Shown here piece by piece: positions 16,364-24,615 of a DNA stretch of 64,000 bases; within the stretch, counting starts at the first letter, position 1; every line of letters starts with the position of its first letter. Source of the stretch: Candidatus Marispirochaeta associata (GTDB taxonomy: Bacteria; Spirochaetota; Spirochaetia; JC444; Marispirochaetaceae); assembly GCA_001749745.1 (NCBI GenBank), contig JWTM01000273.1, positions 1 to 64,000 of the forward strand, given 5' to 3'. Made by a program: the position numbers and the translations under genes. Under the pieces are notes generated by a model that saw only the letters and a list, made by a program, of their open reading frames with translations, searched no databases and was not told the DNA's origin.

Positions 16364-17881
16364 TCAACTACCGACCGGATCATCCTTCTTTTTTTTACCC
16401 CTCTTTAGTCCCGGGATCTGACTCAACAAGGTCAAAGCAATAACAATGAAGATTATCAGGGCGACGGGCCTGGTAAATATAGGCATAAAACTTCCATCGG
16501 AACCTAATAATGCTCGGCGCAGATTTATGTCCGCCATATTCCCCAGAATAAGACCAATCACGAGCGGGGGAACCGGATATCCAAGCTCTCCCAGGTAATA
16601 GCTCACGATACCGATTGGTATCATCAGATAGAGATTAAACATTTTAAGATTAAGGGAATAAGACCCAATGATACACAACAAGGCGACTATGGGCATAAAG
16701 ATCGCCGGGGGCATGGTAAGCAGCTTAACCATTACCTTGGCCAGGTTGATCCCGAGAATGTACATTGCCAAAGATGCAAGTAGGAGGATAGCAACTATCT
16801 CCAGAATAAAGCCAGGATGTTCTATTTGCAGCATCGGCCCGGGGGAGACGCCATGAAGCATCAGAGCGCCTAACAGGATTGCAGCCGGGGGACTGCCCGG
16901 AATACCGAGAGAGAGCAGTGGAATAATTGCACCACCGATACAGGCATTATTTGCGGTCTCAGAAGCTATGATCCCAGCATACTCACCCTTGCCGAAATTC
17001 TCAGGTGTTTTAGAGAGCTTCTTCGCCGTACCGTATGATACCCACCCGGCGATGTCTTCTCCGATTCCGGGAACCGAACCAATGCCGACCCCAATTAGAG
17101 CGGAGCGCACAATATGGGGAATATTTTTCCCGATAGTTCCCCAGGAGGGTTTAAGCTTATCTACTTTCTGTGTTTCCGGTAGCTCAAACCGATCTTTCAA
17201 GACCTGGATTATCTGGGGTATGCCGAAGGCTCCGATAAGAACCGGGACAACCTCTATGCCGCTGTCCAGATTAGGCAATCCGAAGGTAAATCGTGGATAA
17301 AACTGCAGGAGCTCCCGGCCTACGCTTGATAAGAAGAGCCCGAAGAACCCAGCCAGCCATCCTTTGAAAACGATATCCGGGGTGGAAATAGTCCCGCTGA
17401 TAAGAATCCCGAAAAATGCAAGCAGGAAGAACTCAAAGGATGTAAATTTCAATGCCAATGCCGCTATCAGCGGGGTTAAGGCTGCTACAAAAATCAAACC
17501 TATTGTAGTCCCAATCGTCGATGAGGTCGTAGTCAAACCCAGAGCGATACCCGCTTCACCCCTTTTTGAGAGAGGAAAACCATCGAGCGCGGTTGCGGCC
17601 GCAGATGCGGTTCCGGGGATGTTAATCATGATTGAACCGTAGGACCCCCCGTACACGGCACCTACATAGATTGCCAGAAGCGCAGTCAACGCGGAGGTGG
17701 TATTCATGCCGTAGGTAAGGCCTGTTAGTAATGCAACACCCAGCGTAGCCGTCAAGCCCGGCATAGCGCCGAAGATTATACCGAGGAAGGTACATCCGAA
17801 CAGAATAATTATCCTGGAAGGATCCATAACGACAGTGGCAATTTGCTGGAAAAATAGCGCCAGCTGATCTAGAATAACCAT
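16364..17881 (-). CDS. tctA: Tripartite tricarboxylate transporter, large permease TctA
   Basis: This 505-residue membrane protein has about 12 helices and the family signatures GAMPGLTATLGVALL near the N-terminus and IPGTASAAATALDGFPL. SVPGIGEDIAGWVSYG and GIPGSPPAAILLGALMLHG are further repeats of the same type. It forms the channel of a secondary, ion-driven importer. The ATG with AGGA 7 nt upstream is preferred over the GTG one codon earlier. It is the third gene of tctCBA, and the gap to tctB is 11 bp. Its substrate is probably a carboxylate or sugar acid. Confidence 0.95.
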   Translation of the reverse strand: MVILDQLALFFQQIATVVMDPSRIIILFGCTFLGIIFGAMPGLTATLGVALLTGLTYGMNTTSALTALLAIYVGAVYGGSYGSIMINIPGTASAAATALDGFPLSKRGEAGIALGLTTTSSTIGTTIGLIFVAALTPLIAALALKFTSFEFFLLAFFGILISGTISTPDIVFKGWLAGFFGLFLSSVGRELLQFYPRFTFGLPNLDSGIEVVPVLIGAFGIPQIIQVLKDRFELPETQKVDKLKPSWGTIGKNIPHIVRSALIGVGIGSVPGIGEDIAGWVSYGTAKKLSKTPENFGKGEYAGIIASETANNACIGGAIIPLLSLGIPGSPPAAILLGALMLHGVSPGPMLQIEHPGFILEIVAILLLASLAMYILGINLAKVMVKLLTMPPAIFMPIVALLCIIGSYSLNLKMFNLYLMIPIGIVSYYLGELGYPVPPLVIGLILGNMADINLRRALLGSDGSFMPIFTRPVALIIFIVIALTLLSQIPGLKRGKKKKDDPVGS

Positions 17882-17892
17882 CACCTAATCCT

Positions 17893-18636
17893 TTAGTTGA
17901 TTATCGAGAGCAATATATAAATAAGATCCGTGAATCCGCCTTCCCGGGGTAACGGGATACGAAGGAGAAACCGGAAAACAACCGCCAGAAAGAATGGAAT
18001 CCCAATGGAAACCGCTAAGATAATTCTGTATTTCGTTCGATAAACTCCGGACGAAGAGATCTGTAACCACGCACCAAGACAGAGAAGAATAAACAATACC
18101 AGTGATATTACATCTATTAGATACGGGTAGTTTGTATTCCAGACTTGGAGAACTCCAGTGACTGAGATAAGAATATAGAAAAGCACTATGGCAGAAAAAT
18201 AGATAAGGGTTCGTTTCATTACTGCCACATTGTCGATATAGAACACAAATACAGTAAAGAAGAGAAAAAACATTGAGCTTTGGATAAAATCTACTCTTTT
18301 TAAAAAAACATAGACTAAGGAGAACAAAGGAATCAGAATACAAAAATAACGAATATTTTTATCCGACAGTAAGGTGTTCTCCCCACCCTTGCGCTTCAGC
18401 TGGGCCAATCCCCCGTTCCTGAGAGCATGCAGGACAATCAGTATACTGATTACAATGATTCCTCCGCCTATTATCAACGGAAAGAGCGCAGGCGAAACAT
18501 ACCAGGCATTCTTTGCGCTTCCGTAGCTTTCGGCAAGAGGCATTTTTAGAGCTTCAATTAATATCCAGAGCCCTAAAAAAATAAAAAGAATTCCGGAAAC
18601 TATGTCAAAGCCCCGAATCTTGTCTTTCTCGATCAT
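17893..18636 (-). CDS. tctB: Tripartite tricarboxylate transporter, small permease TctB
   Basis: This protein of about 247 residues has an initial short helix pair (DIVSGILFIFLGLWILIEA), a soluble loop, and three to four further membrane helices. That is the normal TctB plan with a C-terminal extension. AGGAG is 5 nt before the ATG giving MIEKDK; GTG and ATG codons just upstream overlap the ribosome site. The coding sequence is more A/T-rich than its neighbours (long runs of T and A around 18240-18310). An 11-bp hairpin separates it from tctC. Confidence 0.88.
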   Translation of the reverse strand: MIEKDKIRGFDIVSGILFIFLGLWILIEALKMPLAESYGSAKNAWYVSPALFPLIIGGGIIVISILIVLHALRNGGLAQLKRKGGENTLLSDKNIRYFCILIPLFSLVYVFLKRVDFIQSSMFFLFFTVFVFYIDNVAVMKRTLIYFSAIVLFYILISVTGVLQVWNTNYPYLIDVISLVLFILLCLGAWLQISSSGVYRTKYRIILAVSIGIPFFLAVVFRFLLRIPLPREGGFTDLIYILLSIIN

Positions 18637-18649
18637 CATCACTCCTAAA

Positions 18650-18679
18650 AAGGCGCCGTGACTATTCCCACGGCGCCTT
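18650..18679 (-). terminator. Intercistronic hairpin tctC-tctB
   Basis: AAGGCGCCGTG and CACGGCGCCTT form a perfect 11-bp stem with an 8-nt loop. On the transcribed strand CCTTTTTA follows, so it can act as a partial terminator that leaves more tctC than tctBA mRNA. Confidence 0.75.
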
Positions 18680-18689
18680 CATACTGCTA

Positions 18690-19691
18690 CTACGGTTTGG
18701 GAATACCAAGGTCCGCAGGATTAACCTTAGCGACACCAAGCTCCTGCAGCATCCATGAGAACTTTGATTCTAGATCAGCGAAAATCTGATTTGCCTCTTC
18801 GCCGTACTGTCCATACAGCTCAAAGGATCGATCTTCGGCGAATTCTTTGATGCTGTCGGCTTGCATGGCAACCTTGAAAGCATCTTGAACCTTTAAACGG
18901 ATCTCCTCAGGCACTGCCTTCGGTAATCCAAAGCCCAAAACCTGCGGCAGGGGCAGATAGTCGGTAAGTCCGGGAATGATAGGGAATGCAGACGGAATGG
19001 TCTTACCTTGAAAGCTGCTGTCTTTTTCTACCAGGACATTTAGGGGAACAAGCTCACCGGCTTTTAAGAGTTCAGACTGTTCAGCCACCGCGGTGATAAC
19101 AAAGTCCACCTCACCAGTCATAGCAGCTGTCTGCGATGCCGCCGAGCTGTCAAAGGGAATATAATTCAGCTCGATGCCGGCGCCCTTCTCGAACCCGAGT
19201 AGGTTCAGATGGTGAACTGAACCGGGATTACTTGCACCAGCCTTCAAGCCGCCGGGATTATCTTTCGCCGCTTGAACGATATCCTCAACGGATTTAAAGG
19301 GTGAATCCTTGGGAACGGAGATAACATCCGGCGAACCGCAGATGATAAAGAAGTCCCATACATTGACGCGACCGTCCCAGTTGCCAAGGGCTGCCTGGGG
19401 TGTAATAGATTCAGTTAATCCGGCCCAGGTATAGCCATCGGCAGGACGGCTGAGGGCTTCGGTCATGCCCGCCGCGCCACCGGCGCCGGTTACATTAATT
19501 ACATTGATGTTGACCCCAAGGACCTTTGACATTTCGGCCATCATAACCCGGTTGCTGGTATCGGTACCGCCTCCTGCTCCGTAAACGACAATATGCGTAA
19601 TGTCTCTAGAAGGCCACTCTTCCTGCCCCTTTGCCGACACCGTACTCACTGCAATCAGTAGTACAATCATACACACCAGAAATCTTTTCAT
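18690..19691 (-). CDS. tctC: Tripartite tricarboxylate transporter, binding protein TctC
   Basis: This 333-residue exported binding protein has a signal peptide (residues 1 to about 20, ending TVSAKGQEEW) without lipobox Cys. The family motif VYGAGGGTDTSNRVMM near residue 35 and TGAGGAAGMTEA are visible, with KDNPGGLKAGASNPGSVHHL in the ligand pocket. GGAGG lies 6 nt before the ATG; an upstream TTG is discarded. It captures a carboxylated ligand and delivers it to TctAB. It is the first gene of the operon, preceded by a 7-bp palindrome. Confidence 0.95.
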   Translation of the reverse strand: MKRFLVCMIVLLIAVSTVSAKGQEEWPSRDITHIVVYGAGGGTDTSNRVMMAEMSKVLGVNINVINVTGAGGAAGMTEALSRPADGYTWAGLTESITPQAALGNWDGRVNVWDFFIICGSPDVISVPKDSPFKSVEDIVQAAKDNPGGLKAGASNPGSVHHLNLLGFEKGAGIELNYIPFDSSAASQTAAMTGEVDFVITAVAEQSELLKAGELVPLNVLVEKDSSFQGKTIPSAFPIIPGLTDYLPLPQVLGFGLPKAVPEEIRLKVQDAFKVAMQADSIKEFAEDRSFELYGQYGEEANQIFADLESKFSWMLQELGVAKVNPADLGIPKP

Positions 19692-19703
19692 GTTCAACCT
19701 CCA

Positions 19704-19721
19704 GTATTCCGTTAGGAATAC
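19704..19721 (-). promoter_or_regulatory. Palindrome adjoining the tctC ribosome site
   Basis: GTATTCC-GTTA-GGAATAC is a perfect 7-bp inverted repeat that begins 2 bp upstream of the GGAGG of tctC. It could be an operator or a 5'-UTR hairpin that controls translation. Confidence 0.5.
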
Positions 19722-19780
19722 CTAAAATTTTTCTTCGACATAACATGCCGATAAACACCAAATGAAAATAGAAATTCTAC

Positions 19781-20752
19781 TTAAGCTTCTCCGAGTCGGA
19801 AAATTTTCTCTTCTATAAACTTCCAAGTGGCCAGATAATTCTCGCCGGCGATCATCTTCTCGATCTCCCCATCGCCTATAGCATCGAGCACGCCTTCGAT
19901 ACGAGCGGTAATACGACTATTCGCTTCAAAGGTGCCGATGATATCCCAGCGAGTCGGGGATGTATCCGAGGTCAGGTAATCGGAATAGCCGAATTTGCGC
20001 AGGTAGTAGATAAACTCGATGTAGGCCAGATAGTGATGAGAGCCGCAGAAGAAATCCCAGTCCCAGCGCCCGTCGTTATCGTTGATATGGATATAGTAGG
20101 GAACGCCGGAAGCCTCGAGCAGAGAGAGCTCTTCCGCTGGATTCTGGTCACCGTAGGCCGAATGACCGAAATCAAGGGTAACCCCCAGATTGGACTGTCC
20201 CGTCGCCTTTATCATCGCCAGGGTTTTTGCAGCATCATTGATAAAACAACGGCCACGGGTCTCGGAGGGTTTATATTCGACAAACAAGGGAAAACCACCG
20301 AAATATTCACCGGCCTCCCGGAATGAGTCGACGATTCGGTTCCACATCTCAATATAATCGACCTGCAAATGAAACTCGTATCCGTCGCCCAGGGGGCAGC
20401 AGGTTACCTTGTCCGCACCGATGGCTACTGCAAAATCCTTCGCCTCTTTAATAAACCCGACCGCCCGGGCTCGAACCGCCGGATCGGAGGAGGTTATACC
20501 GCCGTTGATAAATTCCGGTTCGGCCTTTATATTGACGTTGACCGCCGCAACCTTCACCCCGTATTTCTCAAGCAGCGCCTTCGTCTCCGCAGGATCATGC
20601 ACCTCGTAGGGATAGACGATCTCGACCGCTTCGATCCCCTTGATCTTGTCGATCATCTGGAACTTCTCCTCCAAGGTGACCGGCTGATTGTAGACGTGGA
20701 AACGATCCTTCGTCTGACTTAAAAAACTGGAAATAGCCGCATGTTTTAGCAT
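19781..20752 (-). CDS. Sugar phosphate isomerase/epimerase-family TIM-barrel protein
   Basis: This 323-residue protein has an AP_endonuc_2/xylose-isomerase-like fold. Candidate metal ligands lie in FVEYKPSETRG (Glu), GVTLDFGHSAYG (Asp, His), YYIHINDNDGRWDWD (His, Asp) and near the C-terminus. It would interconvert keto and aldo sugars or decarboxylate a keto acid; the family does not fix the reaction. It lies 17 bp downstream of a second, distantly related barrel gene in the same transcript, driven by the promoter at about 21.69 kb. The tctC gene follows 90 bp further downstream. Confidence 0.87.
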   Translation of the reverse strand: MLKHAAISSFLSQTKDRFHVYNQPVTLEEKFQMIDKIKGIEAVEIVYPYEVHDPAETKALLEKYGVKVAAVNVNIKAEPEFINGGITSSDPAVRARAVGFIKEAKDFAVAIGADKVTCCPLGDGYEFHLQVDYIEMWNRIVDSFREAGEYFGGFPLFVEYKPSETRGRCFINDAAKTLAMIKATGQSNLGVTLDFGHSAYGDQNPAEELSLLEASGVPYYIHINDNDGRWDWDFFCGSHHYLAYIEFIYYLRKFGYSDYLTSDTSPTRWDIIGTFEANSRITARIEGVLDAIGDGEIEKMIAGENYLATWKFIEEKIFRLGEA

Positions 20753-20769
20753 TCTCTTCTCCTAATGTG

Positions 20770-21615
20770 TTAGCTTTCGTTGTCCAACAGCCGACGCAGG
20801 AAGGTCAGACCCTTTCGATAGCGTTCTTCGGCCTCGGCGGCGGGACACCTGATCTCGATGTCCCATGAACCCACATACTCCCCGCTCTTCGCCCATCCAC
20901 GAAAGGTCTCCCACTCGACGCTACCCGCTCCGGGTTCCATGGATTTGTTGGTTATCCCGTCGTTATCGCACAGGTGGGTTCCCGTTACGTTGTCGCCGAT
21001 GCGTCCCAAGGTGAGGGCCAGCGGTTCAGAGGCGGCGTGAAAATGCCCGGTGTCCAGATTGACTCCCAGATTTTCAAGCCCGGGCTCCCCCTTTAGACGC
21101 AGAACGGCTTCGCTTCCTCCAGTCAAAGCGCCGGGAAGTATCTCGAGCCCGCAACGTCGACCGCCGGCCTCCATCGAGGCGGCCATAATCGTCAACTTCT
21201 CCACCAGCCGCCGATAAAGCGCACGATACTCAGAAGGGCTAATGATGCGGTCGTATGCAAAAGCCGGGATCGGGACGGTGACGACCTTAATCTCCGACCA
21301 CTCACTCAGCACCGCCATCAAACGCTCGGCCTCCTCTATCCCCCAGTCGGATTTAAGGGCCTCCGCAGATTCGAAAGCATGCAGCAGAAAATGGGCGACA
21401 AACTGGGTCGTCGTAAGACCAAGATCCGATGAACGCTTCATCAGTTCCCGGGCCGCGCCGCTTTCCCACTCCTGCAAGGCTTCGGGTAAGAATATTTCCG
21501 GCTGCCAACCCTGGTAGCCAAGATCGCTCAAGGACGTCAGGCTTTCTGCGGCCTGGGCACAGGTAAAGTCATCGCCATAGAGGGATAAGAACCAGGCCGG
21601 TGAAACTCCGTACAT
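20770..21615 (-). CDS. Sugar phosphate isomerase/epimerase-family TIM-barrel protein
   Basis: This 281-residue barrel has candidate metal ligands in RRCGLEILPGALTGG (Glu), LGVNLDTGHFHAASE (Asp, His), TGTHLCDNDG (His, Asp) and WDIEIRCPA (Glu). The motif order matches tagatose/allulose 3-epimerase and hydroxypyruvate-isomerase relatives. It is the first gene after a promoter containing three ATTGCATTC-type sites. The D-lyxose isomerase-like gene diverges from the same region, so the three isomerases are probably co-regulated. Confidence 0.87.
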   Translation of the reverse strand: MYGVSPAWFLSLYGDDFTCAQAAESLTSLSDLGYQGWQPEIFLPEALQEWESGAARELMKRSSDLGLTTTQFVAHFLLHAFESAEALKSDWGIEEAERLMAVLSEWSEIKVVTVPIPAFAYDRIISPSEYRALYRRLVEKLTIMAASMEAGGRRCGLEILPGALTGGSEAVLRLKGEPGLENLGVNLDTGHFHAASEPLALTLGRIGDNVTGTHLCDNDGITNKSMEPGAGSVEWETFRGWAKSGEYVGSWDIEIRCPAAEAEERYRKGLTFLRRLLDNES

Positions 21616-21644
21616 TCAGCTTCCTTTTTACTGTACATATTTTA

Positions 21645-21708
21645 GAATGCATAATATAATTATTGCATTCATTTAAGGTATTATTGCATTCATATTTTTG
21701 ATTGTCAA
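21645..21708 (-). promoter_or_regulatory. Promoter with three ATTGCATTC/GAATGCAT operator copies
   Basis: On the minus strand TTGACA (21708-21703), a 17-bp spacer and AATAAT (21685-21680) form a near-consensus promoter for the isomerase genes. ATTGCATTC lies at 21683-21691 (across the spacer and -10) and again at 21662-21670 (at the transcript start), 21 bp apart and so on the same DNA face. An inverted copy GAATGCAT lies at 21645-21652. This is a classic repressor layout. The same operator occurs at the ECF locus (58902-58945). Confidence 0.75.
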
Positions 21709-21750
21709 TAAAAACTTTACCGATCCGACAGTAGTGAACAAGGAGTGACA

Positions 21751-22290
21751 ATGATTACAAGGGACGAGGAAAGACGACTATGCGACGAAGCGCGAATTAT
21801 GCTTAAGGATTGCGGCCTTGAATTTTCTGCTGAGGAGTTGGCTTCGATGGTAGCCGCCGATTTCGGTCTCAGCCGCCCGCGCCGGGAAGGCTTGCAGGTT
21901 CTGACCTTCATCGACACGAAGTTTCTAGGCGCCAAGGCGATTATCCTGCTACCGGAACAGACCATGCTCGAGCACTGGCATCCGAAGCGGGGAGAGGATC
22001 CGGGCAAGGAGGAGACCCTGCGCTGCCTCTCCGGCGTCTGCCGGGTTTACGTGCCGGGCGAGGAGACTATCAGCCAGGGGTTCATTCCGGAAGGAGAGGA
22101 GGAGTTCTACACCTGCCGCAATGAGATTATTCTTGAACCGACAGAACAATACACCTTCCCTCCCGGCACCCCCCACTGGTTTCAGGCCGGTGAGGAGGGA
22201 ACGGTCGTCTTAAGTATCTCGACCCAGGTTACCGACCTCGACGACCGCTTTACCAATCCGTCGGTTATACGAAAAACCGTCTACGGATAG
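21751..22290 (+). CDS. D-lyxose isomerase-like cupin
   Basis: This 179-residue single-domain cupin matches the short (Bacillus YdaE-like) form of D-lyxose ketol-isomerase. Metal ligands are H75-x-H77 in LEHWHPKRG, a Glu in GKEETLRC and a His in PPGTPHWFQ (about 139). AAGGAG ends 5 nt before the ATG, so the in-frame GTG two codons earlier is discarded. It would convert D-lyxose/D-xylulose or D-mannose/D-fructose. It diverges from the two TIM-barrel genes across the operator region, and the GntR regulator gene follows. Confidence 0.88.
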   Translation: MITRDEERRLCDEARIMLKDCGLEFSAEELASMVAADFGLSRPRREGLQVLTFIDTKFLGAKAIILLPEQTMLEHWHPKRGEDPGKEETLRCLSGVCRVYVPGEETISQGFIPEGEEEFYTCRNEIILEPTEQYTFPPGTPHWFQAGEEGTVVLSISTQVTDLDDRFTNPSVIRKTVYG

Positions 22291-22359
22291 ACAACGACGG
22301 GAGCCGAAGCTTGACCACTCAGGCGAGGAACGATACTCTCACATCAGCAGGAGAGACCC

Positions 22360-23073
22360 ATGAAAGCTGAAGCGGATAAAAAGGGAACCATCGCCGCTGT
22401 CCATAACGCCATCCGAGAGATGATCCTCAACCGCGAGATTCTTCCTGGAGAGAAAATCAATCAGATCGGCATGGCTACTCGGCTCGAGGTCAGCCGCACC
22501 CCTATTATTAATGCCCTGCACCGGCTGGAATCGGAAGGGCTGGTGGACAGGCTGCAGAACTCCGGTTTTTATGTGCATCGTCTCTCGATTCAGGAACTTC
22601 AGGATCTCTTCGACCTGCGAGAAGCCCTGGATATCGTTATCATCAATAACCTCGTGCATAACATCAGTGATGAGGAGATCGATACCCTTGAAGCTATCTT
22701 CTCCAATTATAGCGAATCTGGAGAAGAGATCGATGGAGAAGAGTATCGGCGCAGCGATATGAAATTCCATCTTAGTCTGGTCAGCTTCTGTCGGAACAGG
22801 ATGATACAAAAGGTAAATGATAATCTCCAGATCCTAGCCCGATCCTACACCGCCGGACTGATTCGTCCCTATGAAGAGACCCTCAAGGAACATGTAAATG
22901 TAATCAGCGCCCTACGCCGCCGCGACGCAGCCGCAGCCGAGTCGGAGATACGCAATCATATTACCCGTACTAAGGATCTGATTCGTGAGACCGTGGACGG
23001 CTTGATACGCATGGGACTTGATCCGACGGTTATTCACGTCGATGAGATCTCCCTCCATCAGCGCGGCGACTGA
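22360..23073 (+). CDS. GntR-family regulator with FCD ligand domain
   Basis: This 237-residue regulator has a winged helix (about 10-75: IREMILNREILPGEKINQ, GMATRLEVSRTPIINALHRL). An all-helical FCD domain (about 85-220) follows, with metal/ligand residues in RSDMKFHLSLV, LKEHVNVISAL and IRNHITRTKDL. Such regulators sense sugar acids or other small carboxylates and usually repress adjacent genes. It is flanked by the lyxose isomerase-like gene and the EIIC-like gene. It is the closest candidate reader of the ATTGCATTC sites, although no such site lies directly upstream of its own start. Confidence 0.92.
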   Translation: MKAEADKKGTIAAVHNAIREMILNREILPGEKINQIGMATRLEVSRTPIINALHRLESEGLVDRLQNSGFYVHRLSIQELQDLFDLREALDIVIINNLVHNISDEEIDTLEAIFSNYSESGEEIDGEEYRRSDMKFHLSLVSFCRNRMIQKVNDNLQILARSYTAGLIRPYEETLKEHVNVISALRRRDAAAAESEIRNHITRTKDLIRETVDGLIRMGLDPTVIHVDEISLHQRGD

Positions 23074-23098
23074 TCATGCATCCGATATGGTGAGCCCG

Positions 23099-24454
23099 AT
23101 GCAGATCCTATCACTCCTTATCGATGGTTTCTTCGACTTCAAAGCCTATGTGATGCTCCCCTTCTTCATCCTAATTATCGGGCTGCTGGTTCGCATGCGC
23201 TTTGGCGATGCGTTCCTCTCGGCCCTCAAAATGGGCGTCGGCTTTGCCGGTGTTTTTATCGCCTTCGACTTTTTTGTGGCCAACATTCAGCCGGCCGTGG
23301 CGGCCTTTACCTCGGTTCATGGCCTAGATTTTCCCGTTCTCGATGTCGGCTGGCCGCCGCTGGCGGCGATAACCTGGAGCTCCAGCCTGGCCCCTATCTC
23401 TATTTTAGTTATAATTCTACTTAATATTGTGATGCTGGCCCTAAATTGGACGCGGACGATCTACATCGATATCTGGAATTACTGGCACTTCGCACTGATC
23501 GGGGCCCTGATCTTCAATGTGACCGCAAACCTCTGGATCGGTCTAATTGCGGTAGCCCTAATCGCCATCTATACCATCAAATGCAGCGACTGGACCGCCC
23601 CCTATGTCGCCAGGGAAGAGGGACTCCACGGAGTCACTATTTCGCCGGTCTCCGTAGCGGGTCTGATCCCCTTCGCAGCGACCATGGATGCGATCTACGA
23701 CCGCATCCCCGGCTTACGGCGTATTGAATACAACCCCCAGAAGGCCGGAACATCCATCGGCATTCTTGCCGAACCGATGATTATCGGCCTCTTCATCGGC
23801 GTCCTACTAGGAATCGCGGCCGGCTACAATCTGAAAGCCATTCTGGAACTGGCGATCCACCTGGCCGCGGTTATGTTCATCCTCCCGAAAACCGCCGGGC
23901 TTATAGCCGAGGGGATTAAGCCCGTAACCGAGACCTTGCAGAAACGGATCCGGTCCCGCTTTCCCGAGAAAGAGGAGCTCTTCGTGGCCGTCCAAACCGG
24001 GATCCTGATGGAGAACAAATCGGTGATCATCTCCGGACTCCTGTTGATGCCGATCGCCTTAGGGCTGGCCTTTCTCATTCCCGGGAACCGAGTCCTTCCG
24101 CTTGGGGATCTTCCAAACCTTTTGTCCATCATTGCCGTGACGGTCCTAGTCAGCGGTGGCAACGTTTTCCGTGCTGTGCTGACCGGGATTCCGCTGGTCG
24201 CGACCTTTCTGCTTATCGCCTCGCAGCTGGCCCCCCTCTATACACGGCTCTCCGCGGAGGTCGGCCTCGAGCTTGCCGCCGGCCAGGAGATTACCGCCTT
24301 TACCGACGGCGGAAACCATGTCCGCTACTGGCTCTATCATTTCCTGCAGGGGAATATCGCGGCCATCGCGCTGATTCCGATTATTGCGCTCATGATCTAT
24401 GTCGTCCACCGCAGGTCGGGTGGGGTGCGGGAAGAGCTGAATCAGCGAGTGTAG
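23099..24454 (+). CDS. Galactitol-type PTS EIIC-like permease, orphan
   Basis: This 451-residue membrane protein has 11-12 helices and GatC-type features: RTIYIDIWNYWHFALIGAL, YNPQKAGTSIGILAEPMIIG and EITAFTDGGNHVRYWLYHFL. No EIIA or EIIB gene or fused domain is present nearby, so it may act as a non-phosphorylating carrier or use remote partners. The kinase gene that follows could then do the phosphorylation. The start is uncertain: ATG 23099 has GGTGAG 4 nt upstream and ATG 23087 is an alternative. Confidence 0.88.
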   Translation: MQILSLLIDGFFDFKAYVMLPFFILIIGLLVRMRFGDAFLSALKMGVGFAGVFIAFDFFVANIQPAVAAFTSVHGLDFPVLDVGWPPLAAITWSSSLAPISILVIILLNIVMLALNWTRTIYIDIWNYWHFALIGALIFNVTANLWIGLIAVALIAIYTIKCSDWTAPYVAREEGLHGVTISPVSVAGLIPFAATMDAIYDRIPGLRRIEYNPQKAGTSIGILAEPMIIGLFIGVLLGIAAGYNLKAILELAIHLAAVMFILPKTAGLIAEGIKPVTETLQKRIRSRFPEKEELFVAVQTGILMENKSVIISGLLLMPIALGLAFLIPGNRVLPLGDLPNLLSIIAVTVLVSGGNVFRAVLTGIPLVATFLLIASQLAPLYTRLSAEVGLELAAGQEITAFTDGGNHVRYWLYHFLQGNIAAIALIPIIALMIYVVHRRSGGVREELNQRV

Positions 24455-24481
24455 CTGCCATGCGGATCATTTCTCCTCTTT

Positions 24482-24510
24482 TACCCCTCGTGGATACAGC
24501 GGGAGGGGTA
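24482..24510 (+). terminator. Hairpin after the EIIC-like gene
   Basis: TACCCCTC and GAGGGGTA form a perfect 8-bp stem 28 bp after the stop, with a 13-nt loop and a pyrimidine-rich stretch downstream (TTCTTCTTTT). It is a probable terminator or attenuator before the kinase gene. Confidence 0.5.
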
Positions 24511-24615
24511 TAATCGTCAATTCTTCTTTTAGACTGTCTGACTGTTCCTACTAAGTATTAGTTTGTATTATTTGATATCTACAAATCCGACCGAGGCTAT
24601 AAGGAGCACAGAGGT

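Noticed and set aside
17885..18343. A 152-codon minus-strand frame
   Set aside because: It is out of frame within tctB and has biased Ser/Tyr composition from the A/T-rich stretch.
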